From Pocillopora verrucosa (taxonomy: Eukaryota; Cnidaria; Anthozoa; Scleractinia; Pocilloporidae): a DNA stretch of 64,000 bases. Numbering within the stretch: position 1 is the stretch's first letter; the number at the start of each line of letters is the position of its first letter. The notes below the pieces were generated by a model. That model ran no database searches and was not told where the DNA came from. It saw only the letters and a list, made by a program, of their open reading frames with translations. Shown one piece after another: positions 1-13,307 of the stretch. The DNA lies in contig NC_089320.1 of NCBI RefSeq assembly GCF_036669915.1, forward strand, positions 18,969,868 to 19,033,867. Reading direction: 5' to 3'. A program made the position numbers and the translations under genes.

Positions 1-48
1 GACCGCCTTTAGGGTTCAATTCTATTGTGAGGAGCTTTGAGCACCTAC

Positions 49-78
49 TTGTTCCTTCCGTGACAGCAGTGGTGGCAG
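49..78 (-). CDS. Gene F linker exon opening the next repeat unit
   Basis: Ten codons, phase 1-1, encoding a peptide ending TAVTEGT. It is homologous and equal in length (30 nt) to 5792-5821 (KAVSEGA) and 11645-11674 (KAVAEGT), the linkers that follow a2 and a1. Its presence predicts a third copy of the unit just outside the window. Confidence 0.75.
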
Positions 79-3000
79 CTGTGGAAACATCATAGTGGAT
101 TAACAAGTTTTGGCATTAGTACCAATCATAAAGTAAGAAAATGAAATCATCCTTGCCAAATTTAACAAGGCCCTTCCCAATTTATGTCTTGAGGCATCGT
201 GAAATATAAGCTCTAAATTAAAACATAACTTTTCATCACATCTTAATTTATTTACGTGGACAGAAAAGTTGAGCATCCACAAATATTTTATCCTTTTGCT
301 AATGACTAAGTTCAGGCATCAATAACATATTTGATAGAAGGACTTTACTGCAACTCTAGACCAAAGTAAATTCAGCTCTTACCTTTACAAAGCATATCCT
401 GTATCGCCATGACTATTTGTGGCATTTTAGAGAATTCAACTGAAAACACGTGATGCTTCTGCGGATAGCTTGCCATAACGCTCAGCTGAGCTTTGTTGTA
501 ATGAGTTCCCAATCCAACGGTTAATATTTTAACCCCTGCCGATCGAAGGTCGGCAGATGGCTGAGCAACCGCGTCATGAGAATATCCATCAGTAATAACG
601 ACAAGTACACGAGGAACGCCTTTTCTGATATTGTTAAAAAGCTTTGAACCCGCCATTCTTATCCCTTTACCCGTGTACGTCGTAAATCCAGGGTATTGAA
701 TTCTGTCAATGGCGGCCTCCACATTTGATTGCGTCTTGTAATGAGTGAAGTCGAATTCGAGCTTGCTGTGGTATGAGAAGACAATTGCCCCAACTCTTGT
801 GTCAGTAGGAGAAATAACGAACGCTTTTGTGAGAGCTTTGACAAATTTTAAACACTTTCTGAAATTTCCTGCCCCGTAATAGTTGATACTTCCTGAGCCA
901 TCTATAAGGAAACCAAGATCCACTTGCGTTTTGCAGGCTAAGGAAGAACATGGAGATGACGAAACGTAAGCACACAAATGTTCACCCTTTTGCAAAAAAA
1001 GATTAAGTCGTCTAGTATTTCAGCGATGACAGACTGAGTTAAGATTCAAATCATCAAACCTTCTTCTACTGCAGGTTTAGGTCCAGTGACAGTAACCGAG
1101 CCAGCTGAAAACAAAAATGGACGAAACGTAAGTCCATAATTTGAATTCGAGGTACACGTTCCTAGTGTTGCGATTAGAGTTCTGTATATTTTTCCTATGA
1201 AAGTAAATTACACTACGAACTAAATGTAAAGACTCGGCTCAATAGCGCCAAGCGAACACATCAAAAATGCAGAGTATCCGAAACCTGGGTGCAAATCTTT
1301 TGGATTTTTGGATGCAAGGGGAAAAAGAGCACTCTCAAAATAGAAAGGAATCGTGAAAATACAGAAACTAATGAATTATGTTACCAAGAAGACAAAAGAT
1401 TTGAGAGTTATTTACCTTGCGACACAAGGCCGATCACTTTCTCAGTGATGCTTGCGAATCCGCCGAAAGAGGAGGTGTTTAAGACGTAAGATGTAGCGAA
1501 AGCCATCGATTGAAGTTGTGCTCTATCGAAAGAAGATCCCATTCCTACTGCAATGATTTTTACTCCAACTTGATTTAAGGCATCGGCTGCATCTTTAATG
1601 CCTAGATCCTCCTGTGCTCTTCCCGCCATAAGGACAATCAGCACTCGCGACCTCCCCGTCGTGTCAGCGGTAAACAGTTTGGAACCGCACTGGTAAAGAG
1701 CCTCACCGACGTTGCAGTTTCCACCCACCAACTCGACATTGCCAACTGCTGAGTCCACGTCAGAGAGTGAGGAATACCGATCAAATCCAAAAACAATCTG
1801 CCAACAAAAATTATGAATGCTATAACAAAATCAATTCGTTATGAGCTCAAGAAGAGTCTAAGAGGTACTATACGAAGGTTAGGGTCAAAAGATTGCGCAC
1901 AAACGGTTTTAATAAGTTTACTTCGATGTTCAAGTTAACTTATTTGTCAATTATATTTCCTTTTAAGGGTGGAATAAGTCGACCTACTGGGAACAAGCTT
2001 GAATGAAAGTTAGATTGAATCGGCGTGGGCTGGTGTTTTTGTGATGATTGATACTTGTATTAAAGCATTCCATCAAAAGGGAGACGCCAACATCCTCCTC
2101 AAATTCTACTACTGTCATGATCAAGTTCATAAGGATCAAACCATAATCCGATGATTATATCTGCCCTCCCACCCATGTGATAATTTCAGGATGAGGGAGA
2201 ATTCGCAGACTGGAACGTAGAGCAGTTTCCTTGAAAACTGTTTTCCCCCATTTATCCGCTTTAGCCAACTCTTACTTCTGTCCAGTGATTGTGGGACTAT
2301 TTCTCTCAGGAGTTCGAATTTGCAGGGGTTAATGAATGATCAAGTGAATGCTTATTAAAAATGATACATCGATGCAATAATTAAATTAAATATATCGATA
2401 AGGTACCTTAACACTGTCACCAAATACTACCAATCCGTACCGCACATCACCAACCACGGAAAAAGTATGGAAAATCCTAGTTACGAAGTTCATAACAAGC
2501 CCGAGCGTTCTATCGTCTCCGATGCTTGATGACGCATCCACCAAGAAAGCCAAGTCACATCCACCTGAAATAAAGCGAATGGGTGAAGCTTGGACATATT
2601 CAATTCAATGACACAAAATAAAAAATTTAGATGAATGAAGAATGAAGTAATAGTGGCAGCGCCCCCTTTTTCGTTACTGAAACAAGATTCGTTTTTTCCC
2701 TATCATTTATGCAGTACAGCACCCACCTCCCTTTGCAATGGATCTTCCAATGGTACTGACTCCTCCAGCTAAAACGATAGCAACAAATAATATTAAGCAT
2801 CATAGAAAATAAATGCTTTCCAAGTTAGCTTCCGAAATTAAACCCTAAACTATGATAAATTTTAAGGAAAATCGAATAACTTCAAAATAGGTATTCATGA
2901 TAATTATTCTATTCAACTACAAATTCAAGATTAGTATAGTCTTGAACTTGTAATTAAATAGAATTTTCTGAAATGTGCACCAAGCACTTAACGTTGGTGA

Positions 3001-5418
3001 GAATATAAGATGCAGAAGAGCGCCAAAAATACTCTTGCTTACAGGGATTCTTCGTGCCGTTACGAGAAATTTAAGGACAACTGTCGTGCAATTTAATTCC
3101 TATACTTAACACAGAGTTCCCATTTAATATTACAAACTCCAAGAGATCTTCCTCTTCCTCAACAGAATCTGTCATGCAGTTTAATAACATTAGACAAAAC
3201 AATATCTCGGGTTCAGTAGAAAACAGGGACTACTCTGAGTCTTACTTAAACCAGAAAGCAGTGCGTTCATGTACCTTGCGATATAATTGTTGAAACGCTT
3301 CCTGTAATATCTGCCAAACCCTTAAATGAGGCAGTGTTTAGCACGTTAGACGTAGATGCTATCAAAGCTGTTATCTGTGCTTGAACAAATAAGCCGCCAA
3401 CTCCAACAGCGAAAATCTTGACTCTAGCAGTTTTCAATGACCCGACCACATTTGAGTAGTCCGTACTAGTGCTTCCTGCCACAAGCACCAGAAGAACACG
3501 TGCTCTTCCTCGTGCGTCACCAGCAAACAGGGATGTTTGACATTCTAAGAGAGCAGCGCCTATGTTGCAGCTGCCACCCAACATCCTGACCTTAGCAATC
3601 TCCGCGTCGATATCATAGATGGAGCTGTATTGATTAAATCCAAATATGACCTGGAAGAAATAATGGTACTTGTTGCATTATGTAAATGTTTTTCAAACTT
3701 AATTTAGTTTACATATTACAGAAATGTTGAATTTGCTTTCCATTGCTTCTCTCTGGGATTGGCAAATCATATTCGCGCCACGATCTCCAACTATCTGATT
3801 CAAGAGTAGAAGAAATCAGAAATTAGCAATTCGTTGTTAGTTGGTTTTCAAGTGAGTTAAGAATGGCTCCTTACGACATCTACCTAGGCCATGAATAGCC
3901 ACTCAGAGAACTAAGCTTGCTTTTGCTTTCACGAGATCGATCAGAAGGCGCTTCACAGTGGGTAACAAACCAGAAAATTAAACCGCCGGACTATACGTAA
4001 GTATATAATCAATTATAAATTTCATCTGAAAATTATACATGACATAAACAAAACGATTCCACATCGCAGTTATAAGTGTAATTATGAAATTCTTGTTTAT
4101 CAAAGTTTTGACAAAGTTTAAGTCAATTTCAAGAAATGAACGCCTACCTTTGCCCTGCCACCGAAGACGACTAATCCGTATCTCACTCCATTCCCGAGTT
4201 TGAACGAGTGGAATACATCAGTCACGAAATTCATGATGACCTGAAAGTTCAATGCTCCTCCGACGCTCGCTGAGGCGTCCACCATGATGGCCAAGTCAAG
4301 TCCTGCTGTGGAAGAGATTGCAGGATCATGACATAGCCATAGCCTCGACAAAAATTCCCTTGAGGAATTCTATTTGGCGGATAAGTTGACCTTTTGACCT
4401 TGGCAAGACCCCTTGTCCAAATAACTAAATGACAAAGTAATTTGCCACGGTAAAACTCACCAGGGACATTTTAGCTGGTGTGCATGAATCGAAAAATCCT
4501 TATTCAGGACCTATGCAATGTAGTGGAAAGAACTGACCTGACGTTCCTGTCGCTGTAATTCCTCCGCTACTGACTCCACCAACTGAAAGAAGTACCAAAC
4601 TTGCCTTCAATGACAATTTTACCGTAAGATGTAAGTGCAGCGTGGAAATTACGGAGATGATAGTAATACAGATCCAGAAGAAAACGGTAGTCATTAAAGG
4701 GTTGGAAATGGTTATTTTTAGCTGGTCACAGTGAATCTTAAATATCTCAACAGCTTACCGTCATACCTACCGACATGAAATGCTAATAGTTAGACACTCG
4801 CAGAGAAATTCCGTATCTACGCGCGCCCAAGTAACTGGTGATTAGTTTCTCTCTCGCGACCTCGTGTTTTACTCATCACACCCTCCCCACTCCCCCTCTC
4901 AAAACCCATGGTCGTGAGAAAGCTTGACCAAGACTATATGTCTTGAGCAGCTATTTCGGTTCTCAGTCCATAAGCTCTCTGACTTCATCAAAAGATAGCA
5001 GCAATCGCCAAAACATTTGTCTCCAGTGGCTGTAGCCAGAACAGAAGAAGAGAGAACAATGTTGCACTAAGTGCAGTGAGGTGTTTCTTCCAATGAACGA
5101 GCAATCCTTACTCGCAAATAATCGACAAGTAGTCATCTCTTTACATACACCATTTGTACTTTGAAGATCTCTTTTAGATTTAGACCAGATGATTTAACGT
5201 GGATTTTTCATATTTTCCTGGATTTCTCTTTGCCTTTCTGTCTTTACCACCTAGTTTGTTGTTTTAATTATAACTATTATGTACCGTCTCTTCTGTTCAA
5301 GTGAGGATGACAGTTTTTCCTTACCGTTTACTGTCAATAGCATAGATGCCATCAATAAAACCTTAAATAGATAAGACTCATCATATTTGACCAACTTTAT
5401 ATCAACACACAGGTTGAG

Positions 5419-5449
<31 letters not shown>

Positions 5450-8400
5450 TGCGACAATGAATTAAATTCATGGATCTCTTCACGGAGTATAAGTACAATA
5501 GAAAGACTTACCTCCGCTTCCCGTGGTGGTGACAGTTGTCCCGGCTGAAATAAACCATTATAAAAGAAAGTTGTAACACATCAAAAAAAACTTCAATCAA
5601 TCAGTCAGCGTCATTTGATAATTTAGTTAATCACGCAGGCAGTCAGTTTGGCAGTAAGTGATTCAGTCAGTCCATCGACCAGGCTATCGATCACTATCAT
5701 CAGTTGAGTCGTTCATCAATGAATTCACTCACCTGTCGGCCCATGCACTGGAATCTCTAAATTAGTTTTTTGACGCCTCAGTATTACTTACTTGCTCCTT
5801 CAGAGACGGCCTTTGCGGAATCTACAAAACAACACATCAATTGAATCAGTTGTTTTAAATGGCGGTCATTGCGTAGGCTCTTTTAATAGAAAGTCAATAA
5901 TTTATTATATTTATTGTTTTCTCGAGAACCAGTTTTCATTTATCGCTAGCCACTTGTCAGAACGGATTGAGCTCGAGATGAAATGTATATCTTTCAGAGT
6001 ACCTTTAAAATTTGAGGAGATTCCTATGTGCAGTCAACCATCCGAAGACTGAACGTCAAAATGTGGTTTAACCATGATCAATGCGCGATGAAAAAAATAA
6101 CAACTTTATCAACAAGGCAAAGGTCGCGTTAAGATCAAACGACTGTTTTTCGATTAACTTCAAAGTACACTTGTGTTTTAAATGTGGAGCACGCTATTTG
6201 CTATTTACTTTCCTTCAGGAAACGAGGTACACTAAATAATATCGATCATATTCTTTTTTCTGTATATCACCAAGTATCAATATATAGTACTAGGCAATAT
6301 ATCATCCTCACGAGATCTGAGGTTACTTCTTCCAACGCGCTTCTCACCTCTGCAAAACCTATCTTGTATTGCCCTAACTATAATCGGCATTTGAGAGAAA
6401 TCCACCGAAAACACGTGCTCTTCCTGTGGGTTGCTGGCTATGACGTTAAGCTGAGCTTTATTGTAATACTTTCCCAGTCCAACGGACAGTATTATTACTC
6501 CAGCCTTTCTAAGCACTGCAGAAGGCTCGGCGACATTATCGTGGGAAAAGCCGTCCGTTATAACAATCAGTACTCGTGGAACTCCTTTCCTGATATTGCT
6601 GAATAATTTTTCACCGGCCATTTTCAGACCGACACCAGTGTACGTCGAACGTCCGGGGTATTCTATGCGATCGACTGCGGCCTCTACATCTGATTGCCTG
6701 TGGTACTGGCTGAAGTCGAATTGAATTTTACTGCGGTATGAGAAAACAATAGCCCCAACTCTTGTTTTCGTTGGAGAAATAACAAAAGCTCTAGTAAGAG
6801 CTTTTACAAAATCCAAACACTTTCTGAAATTTCCTGCGCCAAAGTAATTTATGCTTCCAGAGCCGTCAATCAGGAATCCAAGGTCCACTTGAGTTTGGCA
6901 AGCTAAAAAGGTAAATATCGCATTAAGCATACTTTTATACGCCCATTTTAAGGGAAGTTAATTGAGAAAAGCCAACCACACAAAATTACCGTCAATCTGA
7001 GAATTTAAGTTTGCTGTTGCGAGAAAGGAAATAAACAAAAAACAAACAAAAAAAAACAACCAAACAAACAAACAAAAACAAAAAAATTAAAGACCGTAAA
7101 TAAGGTTATACATTTTTTTGGAGAACCTCTAATTTTAAGTCATTGAACCCTTGAAGCCCTCCACTAGGAGGGGGCGAGGTGAACGGTCAAAGAGGAAGCG
7201 TAAACGAGTCAGGCTAAAATTAAACATATCGAAAACGAAGCAAAATAATGGTGAGAGCTTTTATTCAACAAATTGCGAGACTTTTGAATGAAATTTCATC
7301 GTTAATAATTTAATTTGATTGCCTGAAAACGGAGTGCGTTCTCATGCGACACAAGTGCAAAGTTGTAACACGAATGCAAATTAAGCTGTAACACGAGAGC
7401 AAAATTAATTACAAATAGCGCGCGCACGCTTTCATATTTTCGTCTGTCTTGACTTCCTGTGATCGTACACATTATTAACAATAAAATCATGATTTGCAAT
7501 TTGTTGTAGGACACACTTGTAAATTTTTCAAAGACTACACATTTTGTTGTCTTTGAAAAATTTTACTCGTGCTTGTTGAAACCAAACTGCACTCAAAATC
7601 ATGTTATTATCAATACATATTTTGTCCATTTATACCTAAAATATTGCAGGGAGCCGACTCCATGCCCTAATAAATAATAAACAAAGACGACAGCTGAAAC
7701 AAAGTTCCATATGACATTAAACTATTGAAATAATGATTTAACAAACCTCCATTTTCGGAAAGCGCAGTTCCAATGGCAGTCACACCACTAACTATAAAGA
7801 AGAGAGTCATGAACTTGGTTGTTAATTTAAGTTTTGTGCAAATAGATGCTAAAGGTAAAAAGATTATATCTGATTGCTGAAAAGTCATAATAAATTTTAT
7901 AATTGTAGTTATGTAAATGTTGTATTGCAAAATTCACTGCATTATCAACTGTTTTCTTTTAAGTTGACCTTCGACTCAATACAGATTGAGTTCGCATGGT
8001 GGAATTTATTTCGATTTAATGTCGCAATAGACCGATGCGTATGTAATTACAACAGTTTATAACAACAAATTTTAATATCGTAAGGATCGAATGAGAACTG
8101 AAGTGAACTCGAGAATTCAAACACTACCACAGGCCAGGAAGAAAGTGTTTGATCAAATAGTTATTGGTTTAGGCTTTGCGCCTAATTGGTTGAAGGAATG
8201 GCGCAAGTTTCCCGGACCATGAATTACGTTAAAAACGGCTCAATCTGAATTGCTCTACAAGTTTTTTTTTTATTCATTATTATAACGTTTACCTTCAGAT
8301 ACCAAATTGGAAACAGTCTGCCTTTTTCCTGCTAAACCAGTAAAGGAGTTGGAGTATAGAGCATAAGATGAAGAATATGCCATAGTTATAAGCTCTTGGT

Positions 8401-11400
8401 TAGAAAATGAGCTACCCATTCCAACAGCAATTACTTTGACTTTAGCCGTTTTCAATGTTATGGCAGCTGTTGTCAAACTGACTGTCGATCTGCCAGCCAT
8501 TAGCACGATCAAAACTCTCTTTCTCCCAGCCCCATTACCGGCAAAAAGAACTGAGTTGCATAGAGTAAGAGCTTCGTGGGCGTTACTGTAGCCTTCAAGC
8601 AGGTTCACACTTGCAACTTTTGAGTCGACGTCGGAGAGTGATGTATACTGATTAAACCGGAAGATAACCTGCAAGGAAATGAAAAAAAAACCTTACACAT
8701 GTATTATTCTCTATCTAATTGAATCGTTTCAATAATTATTTTAGTTGATGATAATATTTCCATTCTATTTTTTTAGGAGGGAGGACAACGCGGAGAACTC
8801 CAACAAAACCTGCATAGTATGCAAAAAAAAAAAACCAACCAAAACAACAACAACATCAAAGTGAAGCTGAAAAAAGATTCTCATATCACCCGACACGTGG
8901 ATGAATAGACTAGAGTTGTAGGTTAAAGAAAGCATGATTCCATCTTCCTTGTGAGAGTCATATTTAGGCGGCCCTACACTTTGTTGCTATTGTTTTGCAA
9001 AACTAAATTGAAGAGACTAGTCCAGAAGAGTAACCTGAATGTTTCATTCAACCGCAATCAAAACTGAACTTGCAAACTATCACCACTTACATGGTGATGC
9101 TCAGCGCCGATTGGCTGATTTTCACAGATCGTCACTTGTTTATGTTCACATTTAATATTAACAGCGGTTACTGCTAAATAGCAAACGAGAATGTTTTGAG
9201 AAATCATGTAATCATACCTGAGCATGAGCACCAAACGTAACCATTCCATACCGCATACCGATATCGGTGGCAAAGGAGTGAACGATGCTGATTACAAAAT
9301 TCAGAACACTTGGCAAATTCGCACCAACACTTGATGAGGCGTCCACCATAAACCCAAGGTCACAACCACCTTATACAAAGAACATTTCAATGCATAAATT
9401 AATTGATATGATTGTAGATAAGATACTCGTCAATTCGTAATTCCTTTTTTTTACAGCCTGTGAGGGAGACATGAAGTGACAATTTGGTTAGTATTCAGCC
9501 AGAAAATTAACGCCACATCATCTAATTCCTAAGGATAGCGAACCGAGAAATGCGTTGTCATAACGTGGTTGAAGGTGCTCCCAGATTTTTGAGAGGAAGC
9601 AAGCTGCACGAATCATTCATGGCAGTAATATAATAACTCGTCTTTTGTATCCCTTCTTGGTCTTTTTTTTTGTATCTGAAATATAGTTTTGTTACGTTTT
9701 AACTCGTCAATTTCACTTTTTTAAAAACACACGGGTTCTTTTTTTTATGCTAAGCTAAGGAAAGTGCTAATCTAAGATTTATGGTTTATGCTAAGGTTTA
9801 AGCTAAGGACAGTGGCCTCAAAAAAATGAAGCTGAAAGGAATCGGACGGTGAGGTAAATAGACATTAAACATTTAAACTTGTTTCAGTCAACATGAGACC
9901 AAACGTACCTCCCATCTGGGTCGCGCTTGCTCTGAGATTAATACCGCTGGCTGGGAAAACAAACAGTAGCAAGTCCTCCTTAGAATTTTTTGTGATATGT
10001 ATTTTTTCACATATTTTTAACTCTACATCTCAATGTGGTCATTATGTATGTGGGAGACGCAGCGAGTCTGTGCTGTATCGTATCGTAGGGTATCATGGTA
10101 ATGTATTGTATCACGGCATATCATATCGTATCCATATTACGTAAATATATCACTTCAAGTGGCAAAAGAAGCATCAATTAAAGGAATCTATGGACCTTGA
10201 TATAAAAATCCAGCAGCTTCTTCCCTAACCCCAGGTAACTCAAGGAGTGTGTTTGCTCTCAGAATGTAATCTGGGGTAAACGCCATAGTAGAGAGCTGGG
10301 ACTGCTCGTAAGAACTACCCATTCTAATAACCATTGTCCTGACTCCGGCTTTCTTCAAATAACCAGCACCTACTGAGACGTCATCAATTGACTTCCCTGC
10401 CATGAGGACAAGAAGAATGCGTTTCCTTCCTCCTGCATTACCGACAAACAGAGATCTCTGGCATTCTATCAGGGCAGCGCCTGCATTACATCTGCCTCCG
10501 ACCAAGGTTACACTTGCTATTTCCGCATCGACGTCATACATAGAGGTATACTGGTTAAATCCAAATACGACCTAATAAAATGAGAAAGAAGATTTTCAAG
10601 CTATTTTGTTTTTTTAGCCAGTGATGCACTCGTTTACAAACAAGTAATTGAATCACTCCCGTCCTAATAAAATCATAGACCGAGGAAATGAGGTTTCTGA
10701 TATAAAATCGATTTAGATATTGTAATAAGCTATTTTTTAGCGCTGAGCTAAACCACGCTTAATATGGTCATGATTTTACCTTAACGCTGCTGCCAAAGAC
10801 AGCCAATCCATATCTAACGTTATCCCCCAGATTAAATGAATGGAAGAAGTCAGTGACAAAATTCATAACGAGTTGGAATTTCAGTCCTCCTTTGATATTC
10901 ATTGATCCATCTACAAGTACGGCAAGGTCCACTGAAAATAAATAATAATTTGTCTTTCATGAGATTTTTATGGATAACAACTGTAAGATATATATCTAAA
11001 AAATTCTTGAATTCTTAGTCATGCTGACATGCATACCATGGAACTTTCTAGAGGATTCTCTTAGGTCAGGTAGTCACGATGTAATGCTACCAAAATAGTT
11101 GTGTTGTATGCTTCCAGAATGTTTTAGAATACTTTCAAAAGTATGTAACTATTCCATCGTGCAGTAGTGGTGGTTGCTGTTGTCGGGAGTAACCGACTGT
11201 ACGGAAAGCTATACCGAGAGAGAATGTCTGTGGAGATTGTTACATCGCTAATAGAGCGAGTTTATACTCACCGGCCCTCTTTGCTCCTCCCGCTATAAGA
11301 TTAAGAAGTAAAAAAGAAAGATTATCATATTTGAAAATTTCAACTTAACGCAAACATACGGTGAAACTCACACCAAAAGATTAAGAAATTCAATAGCAAT

Positions 11401-13307
11401 CAACGGTAAAATTTAAGGTATTCATGGAAATTATAGAAACGAAGGATCTTTCGATCGAAAGGGATTCAGTTAATGACAAGGGTTTGGAACAACAAGCGGC
11501 GGTCTCCCCTTCAAACACTGGTGAATAATATACAAAATCCAAAGAGCCTAAAATATTCGAGCAAAAAATTAAAAAAAAAAAAGCGATTGAGCAATTCATC
11601 TCGTCAAGAGAGTGCGATTTCTTAAACTTATCTGATAAACTTACTTGTTCCTTCTGCGACGGCCTTAGCTGCAGCTGTAAGAAATAAAAAGAAAAGAAAT
11701 ATCTTTTTCAGAAACTTTGAAAAAGAGGAAGAATTTGTCAAGTTACTCAATGTTAAGACTTAGAAATGTAAGATGACTAGAAATAATTTTCGGTTTCATT
11801 TGAATGTTAGAATATTGTTCGGCGCTTCTATTGACATATTCTATGGACAAAAACGAAATCAAAACTAAACAACGACAAAATAGTACAACAAACGAACAAA
11901 CAAAAATATCACAAAACAAGGAACATTAGAAACAAAGTGCAAATAAGTTTCTTCTGAAACATGCTCCATTCATAAGCTAACCAGATATACATAAACGGGT
12001 GAAGAGCGAAAGAAAACAAAGCATATCTTCACATCAGGAAAGTAAACATTAATTAAGTGTGACTTCTTACATCTGCATAGGTTTGTCTGTATTGCTGTAA
12101 CTATAGACATCATATCCGGAAAATCAGCGGTGAACAAATGCTCCGGTATTGATTCACTCGCCATAGCCTCCAGCTGGGGTTGAAATCTCCTTAGTCGTCT
12201 CAAATTGCCAAGCCCAACTGAAAATATGATAACTCCTTTGTTTCTAAGAGCTTCCGCGGGAGCTCTCACGTCATCGCCTGCTCTCCCGTCAGTTATAACA
12301 ATGAGCACTCGGGGTACACCCCCCCTAACGTTGTTGAATAAACGTTCTCCCGCCATCTTTAGTGCAGCGCCAGTTTTCGTCGTATATCCGGGATATTTGA
12401 TTCGGTCAATCGCGGCTTCTACTGCCTGTTCTGTTTGTAACTGAGTGAAGTCAAACTGAAGTTCACTTCTAGAGGAAAATAAGATTACACCAACTCGCGT
12501 ATCATCAGGAGATATAACGAAAGCGTGTATGAGGGCTTTGACGAATTCCTTGCACTTATCGAAATTACCAGCACCATAGTGGTTGACACTTCCGGAACCA
12601 TCTAGTAGAAATCCAAGGTCCACTTTGGTTTTGCAAGCTACGAGAAATGAATGAGTTTCGTGACTACACGATTAAACTGGTTAAAATGGTCGCATATTGT
12701 TTAATCTGTACCTCTTTGATAGAAATTAGAGTATCTCTACAATTATTTTCTTATGAATGGACTTGTTTGACTAGTAAATATAAAAACTTGTATTTGCGAC
12801 CGTTAATTGAGGTATGCACATGCAGATATGCAAATCACATAATAGTAGCTCTTCATTTCGAACGCCTTGGCTCAGAAACGAAAAAATTTCTTCTTAATCA
12901 CGACTGAATCTCAATAGTCGTAGCACTCTGGGCCCATTCTAGTTGTAGCTTCCTGCAGCTGATTCAGGGATCCTCACCGGTCAAGCTAATAGCTTAATTG
13001 CATTCCGATGTATCTTTTCTAGAAAGATGAAACTCTACATCATACTTACTGATTTATGGTGGTATGACAGGCCTCTTTGTTATAGAAGTGATACACAAAT
13101 TAATGTTTGTTGTTGAGTGATAATCGTGTTTACCTTGCGTTGTCGATGATCGTGCAATAAGTTGTCTTCTGTCCCAGGATGTTTGCGAGATTGATTTTAA
13201 TTTTGAGCGATGTTTCGTTGTTTTCTCATTGGAAGGGCTCTTTGGAGTCGAAGTTGAAATTTTAGAGTTGGCGTTTTCAGCTGATTTTATTCCAACTCTC
13301 TTTCTTC
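49..13307 (-). CDS. Gene F: multi-vWA extracellular protein, tandemly duplicated inside, runs off left edge
   Basis: Likely a large secreted matrix or adhesion protein of collagen-VI/matrilin-like type (inference from vWA arrays). Exons in reading order: 13134-13307, 12071-12637, 11645-11674, 11272-11292, 10780-10931, 10196-10571, 9909-9950, 9218-9369, 8293-8668, 7747-7791, 6348-6902, 5792-5821, 5512-5544, 4538-4582, 4148-4305, 3275-3650, 2727-2768, 2407-2564, 1416-1797, 1060-1104, 383-937, 49-78. All introns are phase 1 except those splitting the b and c vWA domains, which are phase 0. Three vWA domains sit on single exons (a-type) and four are split over two exons (b- and c-type). They are joined by 7-15 residue linkers rich in Gly, Ser, Thr and Ala. 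The gene continues beyond position 1; its 5' end (signal peptide) is unresolved, see the candidates at 14320-14395. The exon joins are consistent in frame and phase throughout. Confidence 0.82.
383..937 (-). CDS. Gene F vWA domain a3 (single exon)
   Basis: A 555-nt phase 1-1 exon with intact DGSGS and VITDGYSHD. It starts ACKT and ends MLCKG, so terminal Cys are conserved with a1 and a2. The donor is G|GTAAGA and the acceptor is TTCCTTAG. Confidence 0.93.
1416..2564 (-). CDS. Gene F vWA domain c2, split over two exons
   Basis: Exons 2407-2564 (GGCDLAFLVDASSS through VVFGDSVK) and 1416-1797 (IVFGFDRY onward). DxSxS is kept; TDG is replaced by MAG (VLMAGRA). The Cys in GGCD matches c1. The second exon is 6 nt longer than the other b/c second exons. 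The intron is phase 0. Confidence 0.88.
3275..4305 (-). CDS. Gene F vWA domain b2, split over two exons
   Basis: Exons 4148-4305 (AGLDLAIMVDASAS through VVFGGRAK) and 3275-3650 (VIFGFNQY onward). DxSxS is kept (DASAS) but TDG is VAG (LVLVAGST). The intron at 3651-4147 is phase 0. It matches b1 in position within the duplicated unit and in the length of the second exon (376 nt). Confidence 0.88.
5419..5448. repeat. (ATT)n microsatellite
   Basis: About ten ATT units in an intron of gene F. Confidence 0.95.
6348..6902 (-). CDS. Gene F vWA domain a2 (single exon)
   Basis: A phase 1-1 exon of 555 nt, identical in length to 383-937. It carries intact DGSGS and ITDGFSHD motifs and pairs of Cys near each end (ACQT at the start, FCRG at the end), which could bridge the N- and C-termini as in matrilin and collagen-VI vWA domains (known family feature; pairing here is inferred). 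It is close in sequence to a3 over its whole length. Confidence 0.93.
7023..7088. repeat. A-rich (AAAC)n-like tract
   Basis: Imperfect CAAACAAAC/AAAACAAA run in an intron of gene F between vWA a2 and the 7747-7791 linker exon. Confidence 0.85.
8293..9369 (-). CDS. Gene F vWA domain c1, split over two exons
   Basis: Exons 9218-9369 and 8293-8668. The first begins GGCDLGFMVDASSS, keeping DxSxS and carrying a Cys before the first strand. That Cys is shared with c2 and absent from the b domains. The second exon has VLMAGRS where a classical vWA has TDG. The split intron is phase 0, at the same place as in b1, b2 and c2. Confidence 0.88.
10196..10931 (-). CDS. Gene F vWA domain b1, split over two exons
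   Basis: Exons 10780-10931 (first beta strand, DGSMN, through VRYGLAVFG) and 10196-10571 (VVFGFNQY through the last helix). A phase-0 intron of 208 bp lies after the third beta strand. MIDAS motif 1 is degraded (DGSMN instead of DxSxS) and the usual TDG is replaced by MAG (LVLMAGKS), so ion binding looks lost. The second exon is 376 nt, the same length as in b2 and c1. Confidence 0.88.
12071..12637 (-). CDS. Gene F vWA domain a1 (single exon)
   Basis: A complete vWA fold of about 189 residues. MIDAS motif 1 is intact (DGSGS) and the third motif is intact (VITDGRAGDD). Relative to the two sister exons at 6348-6902 and 383-937 it is 12 nt longer, from a basic insertion with LRRLRRFQ after the GLG strand. 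The donor is T|GTAAGA, in phase 1. Confidence 0.9.
13134..13307 (-). CDS. Gene F, most upstream supported exon: basic Ser/Thr/Lys-rich segment
   Basis: A 58-codon phase 1-1 exon, open only in the frame that splices to the vWA exon at 12637. It is rich in Lys, Arg, Ser and Thr, has no cysteine, and looks like an unstructured N-terminal stretch ahead of the first vWA. The acceptor follows a short pyrimidine run and the donor is G|GTAAAC. Its start near GRKRVG is dibasic, which could be a processing site (inference). Confidence 0.65.

Noticed and set aside
6184-6606. 140-codon plus-strand ORF
   Set aside because: Antisense shadow of the gene F vWA a2 exon; no splice context or domain of its own.
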